A stretch of DNA of 64,000 nt from Epiperipatus broadwayi (Eukaryota; Onychophora; Udeonychophora; Euonychophora; Peripatidae): NCBI GenBank assembly GCA_028023455.1, contig JAQFVV010006200.1, forward strand, positions 5,898,506 to 5,962,505, read 5' to 3'. Of the stretch, positions 11,454 through 25,089 are shown in pieces. Below the pieces are notes generated by a model. It was given only the letters and a program-made list of their open reading frames with translations, was not told the DNA's origin and ran no database searches. The number at the start of each line of letters is the position of its first letter. Positions within the stretch are counted from its first letter, which is position 1. A program made the position numbers and the translations under genes.

Positions 11454-11895
11454 GCTTGTAAACACTTTTTTCATTGATCAGTAGCTGAAAGTGTGGTTCT
11501 TATATCAAGAAAGATGTGAATAAATTTGGTTATATTTGCCTATCCAGTTTTAATTACACATACATAATAAATATAATGAATTAGCATACCACTAGATATA
11601 GGTTTAAGGGATATTAATGTTGAAACTAATAAGTTCATTGTTATCTTTAAAATATTTATTAGTATCAACAGTGAAAGTTATAAATAATGGAATAATTTTA
11701 ACTTTGTGTACAGCACTGTTAAAATGTGTGGATTGTTAGTACTGCACATTAAAGTAAACACTATAATTCAAATTTAAATACGAACTTGATAAAGCTAAGA
11801 GAACATAAATCAACACTTTATGAATTTCACTATTTATTGATTTTTAAAATACTGGAATCTTAGCTTGACTTAATGTGTGTATCGTTCATTCAAGG

Positions 11896-14572
11896 CAAGA
11901 ATTCCCAAACTTTTTAGCCGCAGACCCCTTTATCAAAAACTTTTAAAACCTTCGACCGCCTATCATTTACTTTATACAGTACTCGATATTAAATATTTCA
12001 CTAGATATCAAACTTTTCATTTTAATCACTTGTAATTAATGATTGAAAAAGATAAAAGGACTACGGAATATGGCATTATCTTGTGCAACATTTAATACTG
12101 AAACCTACACTAATGAAAATTAAAGCAAAAAATTACAAGCAGAGTATTTTTTTTAATTTTTGACATTTATGAAATAAATATGTAAATTCAGAATAAGTAC
12201 AAATATTGAAATCACTTGGTTTAACATAAAAATGAAGTGTTAAAATCAACATATTCAGACAGAATTAAACATCAATGAAGTTACAACAACAAAAGATTTT
12301 AATCGGAATTATAAAAATATCAAATAAATTAGCTTGGAAAACTGAATTTAATAAAATGGGGTTCACCTGGTGATCTGTCAACAATTTACCTATGTCTGGT
12401 TTTAAATTAGTGAATTGCATTCTCAAATCTTCATGTTCAATGATATGCAATCGATGTCTGTTCTGAAGCAGATTTAAAACTACACTAAAGCCTCTCTCTA
12501 CCAGATACGATGATGGAAATGCCAGCAAATTCTTTTGTACAACAGTCGAGTACGGAGGTGGAATATCATGTTGCAGCCAAAACTTTTGATAATCCTGTTT
12601 GAATTGTACCTCGAGATCCTCATTCGTGCTGATGGTTATCAGCTCATCTTTGCAAAATTATATTTGGTTCTGTACTAGTAGGGTATGGGTTTATTATCCT
12701 GACCAATGTTTCCAATGATACAATATCTTCAAACCTAGTTTTGAAATCTAAGTGAAGAGCATCCAAGTAGTTAACATACAGTAAGATATTTTCTTCTTGT
12801 ATTGTGTCTACCTTAAATAAGTTGGGGAACTAGGAAAGCTGAGATCTTGCAATATTTTGTTTAAAAAACATTAATCTGACAACAAAAGCTGAGATTTTGC
12901 TTTGATGAGATTTAAAGTGTCTCCTGCCAGTTGTAGATTAACATCATTAAATTTGCCAAATAAGTTGATTAAATAAGCAATATTTATTTACTTTAAGTAA
13001 ATTTTCTTTCAAATTGGAATCCTCATCTTCCAAAAACTAAAAATATATTGAAAAAGTGCAAAAAATCTCTCCAAATGGACTTTGGATTGGAGAATCAATC
13101 GATAGAAATCTTCATTGCATAAGCGAGTAAACAGTCTAATGTTCAAAGCATTTCTCTGAATTTTGTTCATAGCTGTTATAACAAACTGAAACGATTGATG
13201 CAATTTGTCGCTAAGGTTCTTGGCTATGAAATGTTGCCTATGGATTATGTAGTGAACTACAAGCGCTTCAGGTACATGTTGTCAGGTAATTTATGAAACC
13301 ACAATGACTATCCATAGCTGGTACTCTATCTGTCACAACAGATATTATATTTGTTAATGGAATCGCTTTTTCCCTGAAAAATAGCATCATTAAATTAAAA
13401 ATCAATTCGCTTCTGGAGTCAGTTTCTAAAGTTCTAATAAAAAGTAGCTCTTCATGTACTTCATGATCTTGAATAAAACGAACAAATGTATGCCAACAAC
13501 AAAGTTTCAAATAGTTTTCCATGTTGTGATTCATTTCATCAATACATCTTTGAACTGTGTTATTGCTCAAAGAAATCCTTTTTATATCTTGTACAGATTT
13601 GTGGTGTACAGTGTTTAATACCTCCATGACAGGCAGTAGAATCAGTGCCTATCCTATGGTGTGCAGCTTGCCAGACTTTAATCCATCATCATTTTGCTTT
13701 GATGATGAAACAAACATATTGTCTATCATAGTTTTCTTCAGAATTTTATCTTTGATTGAAAGTATGACAAATCTTTTTCTTTTTTTGTCATGGTGAATTG
13801 TGTTCAAGTGATCTGCTAGTTTTGATGTTTCATAGCTTCATTGTGAAAAGCTTTTTCCAATATAAGGCATATTGGAAAATGTTTGATAATGACGGGACAA
13901 ATCCTAGCTTCAAATAATACAAGCTGCAATGTCTGCACTTCTTTTTTGGTTCAGTCATATTATTATCCCAAGAAATGAAAACTTTTATTAACAATTTCGA
14001 CAGCCCCTGTGATAAAAAAAAAAACAATAAAGTATGCACTTACTTGAAACAGAAGATTTTTGTTCAAACTCAAATAAATAAACTGTCCCCTGATTTTCTT
14101 TTCCGTATTCAAAGTTCAAATCATAAATAAGTATGTCACATCAAACAATCCAATTTATAAGGTTTTATGAAAGCATGGCCATACCAAACTGATAGATTCT
14201 ACTAATATTGAATATTATCTCATCCCATCATGAGCAAGTACGGACATGAAAAAACATGTCTGCACTTGCTTTGATACGTTTGATAAGACAATGCACTGAT
14301 ATGTTTGTGCTATATGTATTTTCATGCATTCTTATGTGTCTATCTTTTAATGACACATTTTACCTTTTCGTTCGCAAGTTTGGCATGTGAATTATTTTAT
14401 TTCTAATTAAGTATCTATTAGAATCATGGATATTTTGAAATAACAAACAAATAGCAGTAGTAAGGGAGTTTATTTTTGCTGTCATCAACTCAAATTTTTT
14501 ATTGAAACTATCAACCCTAGAAAGTTCAAATCTAGGTCAGGGGATCAATATTGACCACTTTGGGAACTCTTG
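11896..14572 (-). mobile_element. hAT-superfamily DNA transposon, inactive
   Basis: The left end CAAGAATTCCCAAACTTTTT is mirrored by the right end CAAGAGTTCCCAAAG (read inward on the minus strand), the CAG-GGTTCCCAAACT-type terminus common in animal hAT elements. It is flanked by an 8-base duplication, ATTCAAGG (11888-11895) and ATTTAAAG (14573-14580), matching at 6 of 8 positions. hAT elements make 8-bp duplications. The interior carries a broken transposase on the minus strand. Total length is 2677 bases. Confidence 0.85.
12265..14039 (-). pseudogene. hAT transposase (ZBED5/SCAND3-like), broken
   Basis: The minus-strand pieces in order include a BED-finger-like start near 14000-13830 (Cys-x2-Cys in KKCRHC). 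A central piece at 13627-13268 contains MEVLNTVHHKSVQDIKR and TNIISVVTDRVPAMDS. Another lies at 13203-13009 (NKIQRNALNIRLFTRLCNED). The C-terminal dimerisation segment at 12528-12265 has AFPSSYLVERGFSVV and NRHRLHIIEHEDLRM. These match the domesticated/active hAT lineage to which ZBED5-type proteins belong. Frameshifts and stops separate the pieces, so no full protein can be made. The element's terminal repeats enclose it. Confidence 0.8.
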
Positions 14573-15019
14573 ATTTAAAGCAATAGAAAAAAAATCATTT
14601 TAGAGATAATTTTATAGTTAACAAATGGAAGTGTCTTATTTTTAATAATTGATCTCTCTGATATGTCAATTCCACTTGTAAACTATGCATAGAGGATAAC
14701 TGCACATATAATGTAATTTTACACATAGATATGCATATTCAATGTATATATACAAAGGTTAATAAGAGAGTGAAAGCATCTGTGCCTAACATCATTATTT
14801 ATATATAATTATGACTATTTTAACACTGGAAAGAAAAAAACTAAAAAAGTTAAAGATTAGTTTTGTGATTAGATTTTAATACATGAACCACAAACATATC
14901 CTTTGTGTATGACCTTTTTTAACTTCTATGCTAAACTTTACTTTCTTGAAAAACTTTACAACTTGCCTAATTATTATTCAATGTATTCTATACACTAGCC
15001 ACGTTTTTTAAAAGAAAGC
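14573..15019. other. AT-rich spacer
   Basis: No gene or clear repeat. It starts with the right-hand copy of the hAT target duplication. Confidence 0.4.
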
Positions 15020-15090
15020 AATCAATATTCCTCTTTAGGGTATCCAAGATTTTTATAATGCATATGGTGTCTATCTAATTCACAAAAAGC

Positions 15091-15321
15091 AATATTCCAA
15101 TACATAAGGAAAAAAGTCCAGAGAAGAAATGTCAGTTATCAGATGAGGATAATAGGATATTGAGTCTTAATTCATTAGAAGTGACTGCTGGTGATGTCCA
15201 TCATGTCATTGATGTTGACGGTTCAGATGGCACCCTGGTGATTGAACGCATTGGGTTAGAAGAAACCTCAGGTAACACCATTGATGATCCAGACTACAAA
15301 GATCCAGACTATCCCAACTAG
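15091..15321 (+). pseudogene. LINE upstream ORF remnant (C-terminal end)
   Basis: An open frame ends at TAG 15319-15321 and reads HKEKSPEKKCQLSDEDNR, then LEVTAGDVHHVIDVDGSDG, then TIDDPDYKDPDYPN. It sits 82 bases before the endonuclease ORF, the usual position of LINE ORF1. It is acidic and not matched to a known ORF1 domain from sight. An alternative is that it is a 5' extension of the main ORF. Confidence 0.45.
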
Positions 15322-15402
15322 AATTTACATTTTATTTATCCTGAGAATTAAAAGGGAACCTTATATTCTTTGCGGTAGTTTTAATAGATACATAACCCAA
15401 TT

Positions 15403-18400
15403 ATGTTGCATAAGTTTGTAGGCATAAATGTTAGGGGTATCAACTCATTGGAAAGGGTATATGCCATTGAACAATGGATCACAATCAATAATCCACATTT
15501 ATTTTTTATGAGTGAAACAAAATATCACTCAAATTCTGATTATAGAATCAGAGAATGTCTTGAATCTCTTGGATACATAGCTTTCTCTGATAGCGTTACT
15601 GCAGCTGGCGGAGTCGGTTTACTTATAAATAAAAAACATCCACCTAATAAATTTATAATACTCTATAAGGATAATAACCTTATTGCTATATTAGTCACAT
15701 ATCAAAATTTGGTAATCAATATAATATATGTGTATGCAGATAGGTCCTGCTGCACGTTAATGAAAGTCATTAACATAATTAATATGCTATTGGTAAATAA
15801 TAACAACCCCACCCTAATCTTTGGCGACTTTAATATCACTTATGCAAAATTTACAAAAACCTATATTCACTTGATAGATAAGCCATTTATGAGTGGAGAG
15901 GGTCATCTGCCTGATAATTCCTACTCTTTTTACACCAGAAAATACAGGTCACTGATTGACCTATTCTTTTATATGCCTGACATACATTTTCTCATCACTG
16001 CAAAATTAGAACATGTGGTCTTTTCTGACCATCTTGCTCTAGTAGTTCAGATTGAAGCTGCTAATAATGTCACTCCCGCTTGCAACACCATTAGAATGTT
16101 GACAAAATCGAATATAACAGAAGCCATACCATCTGAGGCTTATATATATTTTAAAAAAATAGATATACTTGCCAAACCTATAGAGGAAGCATGGTTTACC
16201 TTTATTGGCATTCTTCAATCGATCATTTCCTACCATACAATTAAGCGAAAGGGAGCGTTGGCATTACTAAAAGACTTGGATGAACTTGGTTTCAGAATGA
16301 AGACATTTAACTCTGCCTCATCTTCTATAGATGAGATTATATCTGTTAAGCTACAGTATAAAGCCAAACAGAAGGCACTTGCAGATTATCTGTCTATAAA
16401 GCGTGCTAAGGTGTTTCTGGCTCAGCAGAACTGTTGGACTAGAAGCTACTTGCATTGGGCACTGGGTGCTATTAACCCCCCCCCACTCCCACTATCATCA
16501 ATATTGATGGTGAGTCCTTTGTTGGCCTTCCAATGATTAAGGAAATCCATAAACACTTTGAACAAAAATTTCATTGTCTCAGCCATGTTAATACTCCCAT
16601 TGAAGACATTTTAATTTGTCAAGATGATCATGGTATCACTGAAGATATGCTGAAAGCCAAATTCCAAGCATTGTCAGATAAAATACATCCCGGACTGCAT
16701 TCTATACCATGCTTCCTGTTAGATCATCTAAGCCACTTCACAATTCCCATCCTATTTAGAATGACAAACCATTCGGCATAGGAGAAAAGAACAATCCCCC
16801 ACCTATATCCTATTGCTTTAGTCCCCTTCCTAAAGAAGCATGAAGATCCCCACACCCGCAAAAACTTTCAGCCTATTTCTATGTCTCCGCTCATCATTAA
16901 AATCCTGGAATCTGTCATAAAAGATAAGATCCAGCATAAGATACTCCAAAATATATCTTCCCAATTTGCGAAGAAACATTCTTCACCAATTTTAGCCATT
17001 GGTCAAGCTAAAATATTAATTATATTAGACAACAGAGAAAGAAGGCTGTCATAGCTATCCAGCTTGATTTCAATGCAGCTTTCGACTCTGTTAACATCAG
17101 TACTCTTCTAAACCTGCTGAAAGGCCATCACATCCCAACCTCTATCATACAGATCATAGATAACATCATGTCTAACAGAGAAATTGCTGTCTCACTGAAT
17201 GGCAAGCTCTCTTCATTTTTCCAACCTAACATATCCATTCCACAAGGCTCCCCCCTCAGTTCTCTTCTCTTTATAGTCTATATTGATCCGCTGTTGAAAG
17301 CCATTGAACAACAACTACCTGGTGTCTATGTACCAAGGCTTGCCAAATTGATAAAGCTCATAGCTTATATGGATGACATAATCATTTTCCTCCCTTCAAC
17401 AACCTATTTACCTGTTATACTCCATATTGGATAAATACACAGCTGACTATGGTCTCATCGTCAACCCATTGAAATCAGCTATATGGAAGGTATCCTCAGG
17501 TCAGAAGATTGTATCCAAATTTACAGCCAATCCTCAAAAGTTTTTGGGCTTTGAGATATCCAAAACATACTTCCAAATGTCCAAAGATATTCAAAATCAC
17601 ATTCTGCACTCAATGGAAAGACTTACTAAACGTCTATCTAAAGTCTACCTTTCCTTACATGGTAAGGTAATGCTTCTTAATATGAAGTTCATGGCCAAGC
17701 TCAACTATTACATGCCCATCATGAGGATCACTAAAACTTTTATCAATAGAATAAATTCTCTTGCATCCTGACTTTTCTGGGGAGGTAAAGTTGTTGCAAT
17801 TAGCATTAACAGGATGCAACTTCACCGGAAGTATAATGGACTTTCTTATCATGCTATTCAAGCCATTCATATTCAAAAGATATTTAATTTTATCACCATG
17901 CTTATCAAATCATTTGGATATGAGCAAGTCATTTTGCCAGTTATCCCAACTGATAGACCCCCCTCCTAGAGTCAAGAATTTCCTTGATGCCGCAATTGAT
18001 TTGATCAAAAGCTACATGGTAATTACGAATGTTATGTTTGATAATAGGATTAATATTTGGCAAGCACATAGTCTCATTCACCCTGTCACAATTACCATAA
18101 CACCTCTACTTGCCCTGACCAATAATAAGATCATCTCCCTATTCAGATGCTGGGCTATGGAACTGAAATTCTTTGATTTTATTATTAAGATAAATTTAAA
18201 TGCCATTAGCACTAATTGGTTTCTCTTCCATAGGCGAGGCATCAACAAAATTGACCCAATCTGCCTCCTCTGCCAGACTCATGATGAAACATTTGACCAT
18301 CTGATTTACTTGTGCCATGGACTCTGGAGGTCTAGAAGGATTATTGCTGATAACCTTAAAGTGAATTTTTACCTTGTTACCTCTCTTAAGGACAGTATTA

Positions 18401-18603
18401 AGACAAGATCCATCCCTACTATTAGGCTGTCATTATTTATCAACTATGCATTGTGGTCTACTCGTTGTAAAATGGTTTTCAATCCTGGTGCAATTCATGA
18501 GGGAAAATTCTTTCTGAATAAACTTATAAAATTTAAAAACCATGACATGCTACTAGCTCCAAAAGTATTATTCGAGGAAACATGGACTCTGATTGCATTG
18601 TAA
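15403..18603 (+). pseudogene. LINE ORF2: APE endonuclease, reverse transcriptase, zinc knuckle
   Basis: The frame opens MLHKFVGINVRGINSLERVY, a typical APE endonuclease start. It continues with FFMSETKYHS (catalytic Glu), GGVGLLI, IFGDFNIT (Asp-Phe-Asn) and VFSDHLALVV (Ser-Asp-His). The reverse transcriptase follows in broken frames: QLDFNAAFDSVN (motif A, near 17060), IPQGSPLSSLLFIVYIDPLL (motif B, 17240) and AYMDDIIIF (motif C, YMDD, 17365). The last segment (17761-18603) has CLLCQTHDETFDHLIYLC, a zf-RVT-type Cys-Cys-His-Cys knuckle. The first frameshift is at a run of nine C at 16478-16486. Further breaks near 16780, 17040, 17430 and 17770 show that it is dead. It drove its own retrotransposition by nicking target DNA and copying its RNA in place. 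Confidence 0.85.
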
Positions 18604-19055
18604 GGATGATTACTGGTAAAATACTTTGTTTCTTCTGTCTAAGATATTTCTGAAAGTGGTTTTGTTAGTAATCAGAGGTTCAGATCCTTATGTTATCAAA
18701 ATGGATAATATTTAACTTAATACATCAGATTTAGCATAAATACCTAAGCCTTAGTTGTAGTGATTTTTCCAATGGTGATCTGACCAAACCCTAGATTGAC
18801 TATGTGACTCTTGGTAGTGTGAGGCAATTTGTCTAGGTGAGTTGGTGAGCTTAATTGGTCTACTTGTGTGTTAACAGTAGACCAGGTATTCGGGTTTACC
18901 TCTTACCCAGAATAATACTATCTTTTATTTATTTACAATCATGTAATTCGTTTTTATGTTTGTAATTCTGGTTTTCCTTTTAATTTACCATGTATACATA
19001 ATTGTCACTGTAAACATTGTACTTGTTTAATAAATATTTTGGAAAAAAAAAAAAA

Positions 19056-21005
19056 GCATGTTTATCATAAAGCATATTTTTAAAAAGTCTATTATTAATT
19101 CTTTTTACTTGCCTAGTCCAATGAAGATGTCTTTACAATAATAGATTTTATAGCATTACATATAGAAAGCTAAAGAATGTACCAAATGATCTTATGATTT
19201 TTGTTTCAAGATTTGTAGAATCTTTATTTTAATAAGCATGTAAATGATTTTACAGCTTATCAAATATGTAACATTAAGAATATAAATCATTTCATTGAAC
19301 AAACAAGTCTGAATACCTTACTAACATTTTACAAGCTAGATCCCTAAAGAATCATTTGTAAATAATACCTACCTTTTGTTATACCAGTGCCAATCTATTT
19401 TATCCAATAAAAATGATCACCTTTATATTTGTTTAGTTTGTTATATAGGAATAAATTATCTTAGTAGCATATTCAAACTTGTTTAATAAAATAATTTGTA
19501 TTCTTAGTGCTGTATACTTAATAAACTATAATTATTTACATATGCATTAAAATCATTAGTATTTCATGTAAAATAATATTTGAAACTATAAGTTGGTTTG
19601 ATTAATTTGACAACAGAATAGCCTCAAGTAAAAAATACATTGATATAACAAAAGGTGTTATTTACAGATTAAAAATGATTCTTTAGGGATCTAGTTGATA
19701 AAATTATCCTAATAACATAGGACTTGTTTGTTCTGTCAAATATGTTTGTGGAATCTTATAGAACTTTCTTAAATGAAGTTTTTCTTATGTCTTTGTCAAT
19801 AAAAGGTCTCATCTTACTTCCATAATAGAAATTCGATCAATTATAAGCTTTTTATACATTTATTTTGCAGATTTATTAAAAAAAAGATTATTTAGAGATC
19901 TGGCCGATAAAATTATCCTAATAACATAGGACCTGTTTGTTCTGTCAAATATGTTTATAGAATCTTATACTTTCTTAAATGAAATTTTTCTAATGTCTTT
20001 GTCAATAAAAGATCTTGTCTTACATCCATCATATAAATTGGATCGATTATAAGTTTTTTATACAATTATTTTGAGGTAATTATAATAAATCTATTTTTAT
20101 AACTTGTTAAATGCAGCAGTAGCAAATTGAAGTTGTGTTTCACATCACCATTCTAACAACCAGAATTTCTATATAACTACCAATATATTTAAATTGATTC
20201 ACAATTTTTAAGTTGATAACTCTTTAAGCTAATTGTTGTCGAGGATTTTACTTACAAAACTATCTTATAAATATCTTGAAAATTGTCTTTAGTTGCAGTA
20301 AAAACATTAAAAATATTTTGTAGAACAACTTTTCAACATATTTCTATCTAAATTTTTGATTTAAATTAATATTTCATAATCAAATCACTATCACATCTTA
20401 CTGCTTATTTTACAGATCTGCTTATAAACTATTCCAAGAACCTATCATAAAAACACAAAATTGGAGTTGCTACATATGCTTGTTTAGCACTGGATTTTAT
20501 TTCAAATGATGCATAATATGAATAAACTTTAGAGGACAACAAGCTAATTTAAGATGTTTAATACAAACCTGTATGATTATTAAGACTCAAATATATACCA
20601 ATAAAAAACAGTATATAAATCAGGATCTTTGCTCCCAACACTTTTATTGCAATTTCCTGATAACATTAAGTGTATTTATAGTATTGTTAAATTCACTAAA
20701 ATTTATTTATATTTATGAAAACAGCATATTCTTGCATGCAATTCTTTTAAGCATTTGAGACTTATTTTTTTTAGTAACCGAATAATGATGTGATTTTAGA
20801 TTGTTAAACTAAATTATATTAAGGGTGAGAATCTAAAAATTTTACTATCTTATTAATCTTACCTGTAACATTGATAGACTTTATTAAGATAAAGTTCCTA
20901 TAGATAATGAGCTTTATTTTTATTTCAATACAACAGATGCTTGGCTTCAAAGAGTGATGAATGATTATCTATAGACTATTTTCAATGTGCTGAGTCTTAG
21001 CTTGT
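19056..21005. repeat. AT-rich region with a tandem duplication of about 205 bases
   Basis: Units at about 19673-19870 and 19883-20075 share ATAAAATTATCCTAATAACA, TAGGAC-TGTTTGTTCTGTCA and TCTTTGTCAATAAAAG. An inverted piece of the unit start (TAGATCCCTAAAGAATCATTT) lies at 19337-19356. The rest is AT-rich without genes. Confidence 0.55.
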
Positions 21006-21009
21006 TGCA

Positions 21010-21200
21010 TTGCTTAGGAATCATCATCATTATCATCATCAACCATTATCAATCCACTGCAGGATGAAGGTCTCTCCAAGTTTAATCCATCTTTTCCGAT
21101 CTTTAGCTTCTCTTCTCCACATCACCCCTGCACACTTGCTTATTTCATCCATCCATCTCACATGTGGTCTCTTTCTGGGTCTTTTACAATCTAATAAATC
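21010..21200 (-). mobile_element. RTE-type LINE 3' end with short-repeat tail
   Basis: The minus strand ends with AGACCACATGTGAGATGGAT, then TGTGCAGGGGTGATGTGG and CTGCAGTGGATTGATAATGG. A GAT-type microsatellite tail follows (plus-strand ATCATCATCATTATCATC). RTE LINEs end in such short tandem tails instead of poly(A). It matches the end of the longer element at 43370-46445. 5'-truncated on insertion. Confidence 0.7.
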
Positions 21201-23099
21201 TTTAAAATAGAAGCTATTTTAATCAATTAAACATGTTTTTGGCTTCTGAATTTACAATATACTGATAACTGCTATTCTGACCAATTCAGAATATATCTAT
21301 AAAAATATTTTTAACTGCTGCCTATAAATACTTGGGTTTATTAATATTCAAAACGTGAAATTTTAAATCAGCCACTGGTGGGAAAAAATCTGTTAAGATT
21401 CTGAAATCTACAACTAATTGACTATGAAACTGCTAATAGTTATTTATCAATGGATAAATAAATTATTCTCTACAAAGATAGTTCCAGAAGCAAAAGTAAA
21501 ATGTTTTAGTAATCTAATATTCAAATTATATTCCAACATCTTCACTTCCTTTTTCCTTCAGGCAATAAGCAGCATTTAACTAATCAGGTTGGTAATCGGT
21601 ATTTGACCAATCAGAGTGGAGATCAATGGATAATTAGTTAAACATTAAGAATTTTGAAAAGTTAAATTCCAGCATAGGCATCCACTGCATCTTAGTTTTC
21701 ATATTACTTAATGATAAGCTAATTTTGTACTTCATAAATAATTATATAATGTAGCAGATTATTTTTATACTTTTTACCTTTCTTCATATTTATAGAAAGA
21801 TCCAAGTACTATACTTCAGTAGAATGCAAAAAAAAATCAGGATTTTATTTTTCAATAAAAATTGGCAAAATATTTCCATTAGTTAAAGAATGGAAACATC
21901 CTTTGGTACACAAAACAACTTTTTGTATGTATTAACAAAAAAGAAAATAGCATTCCATTGTCCAAAAAGTGGAATATTTAAGTTAGTCATTTATATAATA
22001 CCCACTTATTTAAATCTCACAAAGCATCCTGCAGATTATGAACACCATGATTCTGAACCTTAGCGGTCAAATGTTCGCACTGCAAATTTTAAGGTGTTTA
22101 ATATTGAATAATCTTTTCTTTTTCAAATATTCAAAATGTTGATATATATATACAACTAGCAGAAAAAAAAAAACTATTCACTTACTTTTTGTTAATGGAC
22201 AGAAAAAAAGGAACAAATTATTCCAGTCAGGTTATATTTATCTAAGTAAATATTCCAATGTCTCTGAAATTTCCAATCATTCCATAAGGCTAATAATACA
22301 AGAACAAGATGTCATAAACTATAGCATATATTTATGACTTGTACCAAAAGTTATTCACCTCTACATAATCATGATTTTATCATCATGTTGAGTAATACTT
22401 AATTATATTATTTACTCTTCTACTCTTTCTTTGTTATACTGAATTATATGTTAATATTTACAGGAATCTGATTTGGTTTTACTATTAATTCATTCACTTT
22501 TGTTATTAGTTTATCAGTTCATCTGTACGAATATTATATTTCTTTTTAAAATATCTTATTCTTACTTTCTGAAGACGTTTTTTAAACATTTTTTTTCTTT
22601 TGATTTTGCTCCCATAATGCATTTATAATCATTTTCTTATGGTTTTTAGAATGCTTGACATATTCTATAACTGATTTCTTTTAACTATGCTTATTATTAA
22701 AAAGTATTACAATAAATGCATTAGGTGAGAGCACTTCAGAAAGTATATATCTGGCTGCTTATAATTATTACCATTCTTATTGCTAATGGTATTTTTATTC
22801 GCAACAAATTATTTTTTTCATTAAAATTATAAGCAATTAATATAATCAATATTAAATAAATCATTAAAAATATATATACTTTTTAAGGATTTTTCACAAT
22901 GCTTTGTTCAATTGCTTAAATCTTAGTTTTGATTGCCTAGCAATCTTTTTCAAATTTGTTAAATATATTCCAATTTATAAAATAATATATCCTTATACTA
23001 TGGTGTTGTATAATCTTTCCAAGATGTTAAATATTTTTTCCTTCATCTTTCATGGTTTACATTAAATAAATTTGTAATACAGTTACAGTATTTATACTT
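21201..23099. other. AT-rich sequence, nothing recognised
   Basis: Low-complexity AT-rich DNA, with short A and T runs. No open frame with coding character and no clear repeat boundary. Confidence 0.4.
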
Positions 23100-23830
23100 A
23101 AACTTGATATAATTAAAGAAGATTTGAACCCATGCTTTTAAATTCCTTGAAGTTATATACTCCATCTTATACAACCAATGCACATGACCATAAATGATCA
23201 CTAATATATGTATTTCATGCTGAAACAGCACTCTTCAGTTGATCCAAAATCATCATATTAAGATAGAAAATCTTCAAACTTTAATGGATAGGCTTCAATC
23301 CTCTTCACTCTCCAACTCTTCAGCTATCTGAATCATTGAAAATCTGATGATGGTATGCTCAAAACCATTTTTGTATTTAAAATATTGCAGATTCCGCTTG
23401 TATTCTGCCCATTCTTCTTCTTAAATGGTCTTAAGGTCCTACATATGAGGGATCAGATTGACTTACAGTCAACATAGATATGACAACAATATTGGATAAC
23501 AAGATGTTTGAACATGCCATCATCAGATTTTCAATGATAAGGATAGTTGAAGAGTTGGAGAATGGGAAAAGATTGAGGCCTGTCCATTAAAGTTTGAAGA
23601 TTTGCTATCTTAATATAAACTGAGCACTGATTTTATATATATGTGAGATTATGATGATCCGGACCAACTGATGAGTACTCATTCAACACGAAATACAAAT
23701 ATTGGAGTTCATTTATCTTTTTCACATGTATGTGGTCATATATATCGGTTGTATAAAATGGAATAGATGACTAAAGGGAGCTTGAAAGTGTGGGTTCAAA
23801 TTCCCTTTAATTAAATAAATCTCTAAAAAA
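23100..23830. mobile_element. Palindromic (head-to-head) SINE-like element, copy S1
   Basis: The two arms (about 23105-23345 and 23515-23825) are inverted copies. The outer ends carry a tRNA T-arm/B-box-like sequence (right: TGTGGGTTCAAATTCCC; left: its inverse around 23118-23130). Shared inner blocks are ATTTATCTTTTTCACATGTA, TGAGCACTGATTTTATATAT, AATCTTCAAACTTTAATGGA and ATCATTGAAAATCTGATGAT. Related elements lie at 30470, 39483 and 48640. Either a foldback transposon or an inverted SINE dimer. Confidence 0.7.
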
Positions 23831-24352
23831 ATTCTCTTCTTTCTATGAACCACTTCTTCCATGATATTAAAGAAAATATTTGACTGCCAAAGAAACTGCT
23901 ACAAAGTTATTGGCTTAAAAGTTAAACTTGTAAGATTATAGAACTGAATTAAGTATTATAAAGAATGCATAAAAGGAGCATAATTCTGAAAAGATTTATT
24001 TAATATAAACAATGTAAGAGAAATGAAAAATATATTATTTCAAAATAAATATTGCTAATATTGGTGGGAGGGGGATGACAGCATTTTATTTTCTTCATTA
24101 AAACTTACTCATATTTTTGATATATTAATTTATTAAGATTCTTATAACACAGGTTTTTCCCCCCCAAATTTGCTCTCCCTGAATTTGACGAGATGAGTTA
24201 TTTTCCAAAGAATTGTGGGTTATAAAATGCCCACATTATAGTGTGCCTCAATAAAAAGATGGCCAATTCTTTCTCAAAGCCTCTTCAGTGCCATGACTGA
24301 ATCACCATGTGTTATATAGTGATATAGTTTATCTATTTATAACAAAAATGGG
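23831..24352. other. AT-rich spacer
   Basis: No gene. A stretch at 24160-24300 is less AT-rich and may be an unrecognised repeat. Confidence 0.3.
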
Positions 24353-25005
24353 TACTTGTGGGTTTTCCTGTAAATTAAGATGGCAGCCTGTATTTTTGAT
24401 AAATCTACACTTTCAGGGGTCCCCAAAAAATGTTTACAAAAAAATGCATGCTAGGAAATATATTTAATATTTACATTTTAATTTTTATTACTGATATTTT
24501 AAAAAAAGAAATCATTGTAGAAAAATTAATTATAATATTTAGTTTCTTTTCTTTTTTGGATAACTTATCAGAAAATTTTTAAAAAATATATAAATACAAT
24601 ACTTACACTATCAATGTAGGTGGCATACAATTGTATTAACACACACTTTGGTTCATTGCATCATGTGTCATAGGAAGGTCCCAAATTTTGATCATTATGA
24701 CAACTTACAAAAAAAAAAAAAAAAAACTGCTGACAAAAAGAAACCGTTGAATTAAATCAAAATACAACAATGTTAAGAGCATCTCATTGCTTTCCACATT
24801 ATAAGTAAAAAAAAAAAAAAATTGAAATAAAACTTCTTAATGAAATTTATTGGAATTTATTCCTTTTTTTTAATTTAACAATTGATTTATTAATTTTGTT
24901 TTAATTTAAAAAGTAATACATTTTCGGTAGATTGTAGGCCCTCGAAACTGTATATTTATCAAAAGTATGTTCTGCCATCTTGGTTTACTGGAAAACTCAC
25001 AAGTA
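24353..25005. mobile_element. MITE-like DNA transposon with inverted repeats of about 70 bp, TA-flanked
   Basis: The left end TACTTGTGGGTTTTCCTGTA is mirrored by the right end (inverse) TACTTGTGAGTTTTCCAGTA. Similarity continues for about 70 bases (AAGATGGCAG, TTTTGATAAAT). The TA at each end fits Tc1/mariner insertion. The interior is AT-rich with A-runs and no coding capacity. A dead mariner transposase begins about 90 bases downstream but is probably separate. Confidence 0.65.
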
Positions 25006-25089
25006 CTGACAAATTTTAAGCATGTCTAGGTTACTCTTTATGATGTCAAATGTGAAAGTGTGTCTCATATCTTTGTAGAAAAATTTTGT

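Larger units (their letters stand above)
15020..19055 (+). mobile_element. Non-LTR retrotransposon (LINE) with APE, RT, zinc knuckle and poly(A)
   Basis: It carries an upstream ORF remnant, an endonuclease/reverse-transcriptase ORF and a roughly 430-base 3' UTR ending in AATAAA (19029) plus an A-run (19042-19055). The domain order APE, RT, Cys-His knuckle fits L1/I-like LINEs; the exact clade is unresolved. The 5' boundary is uncertain and no target duplication was found. Several frameshifts make it inactive. Confidence 0.8.
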
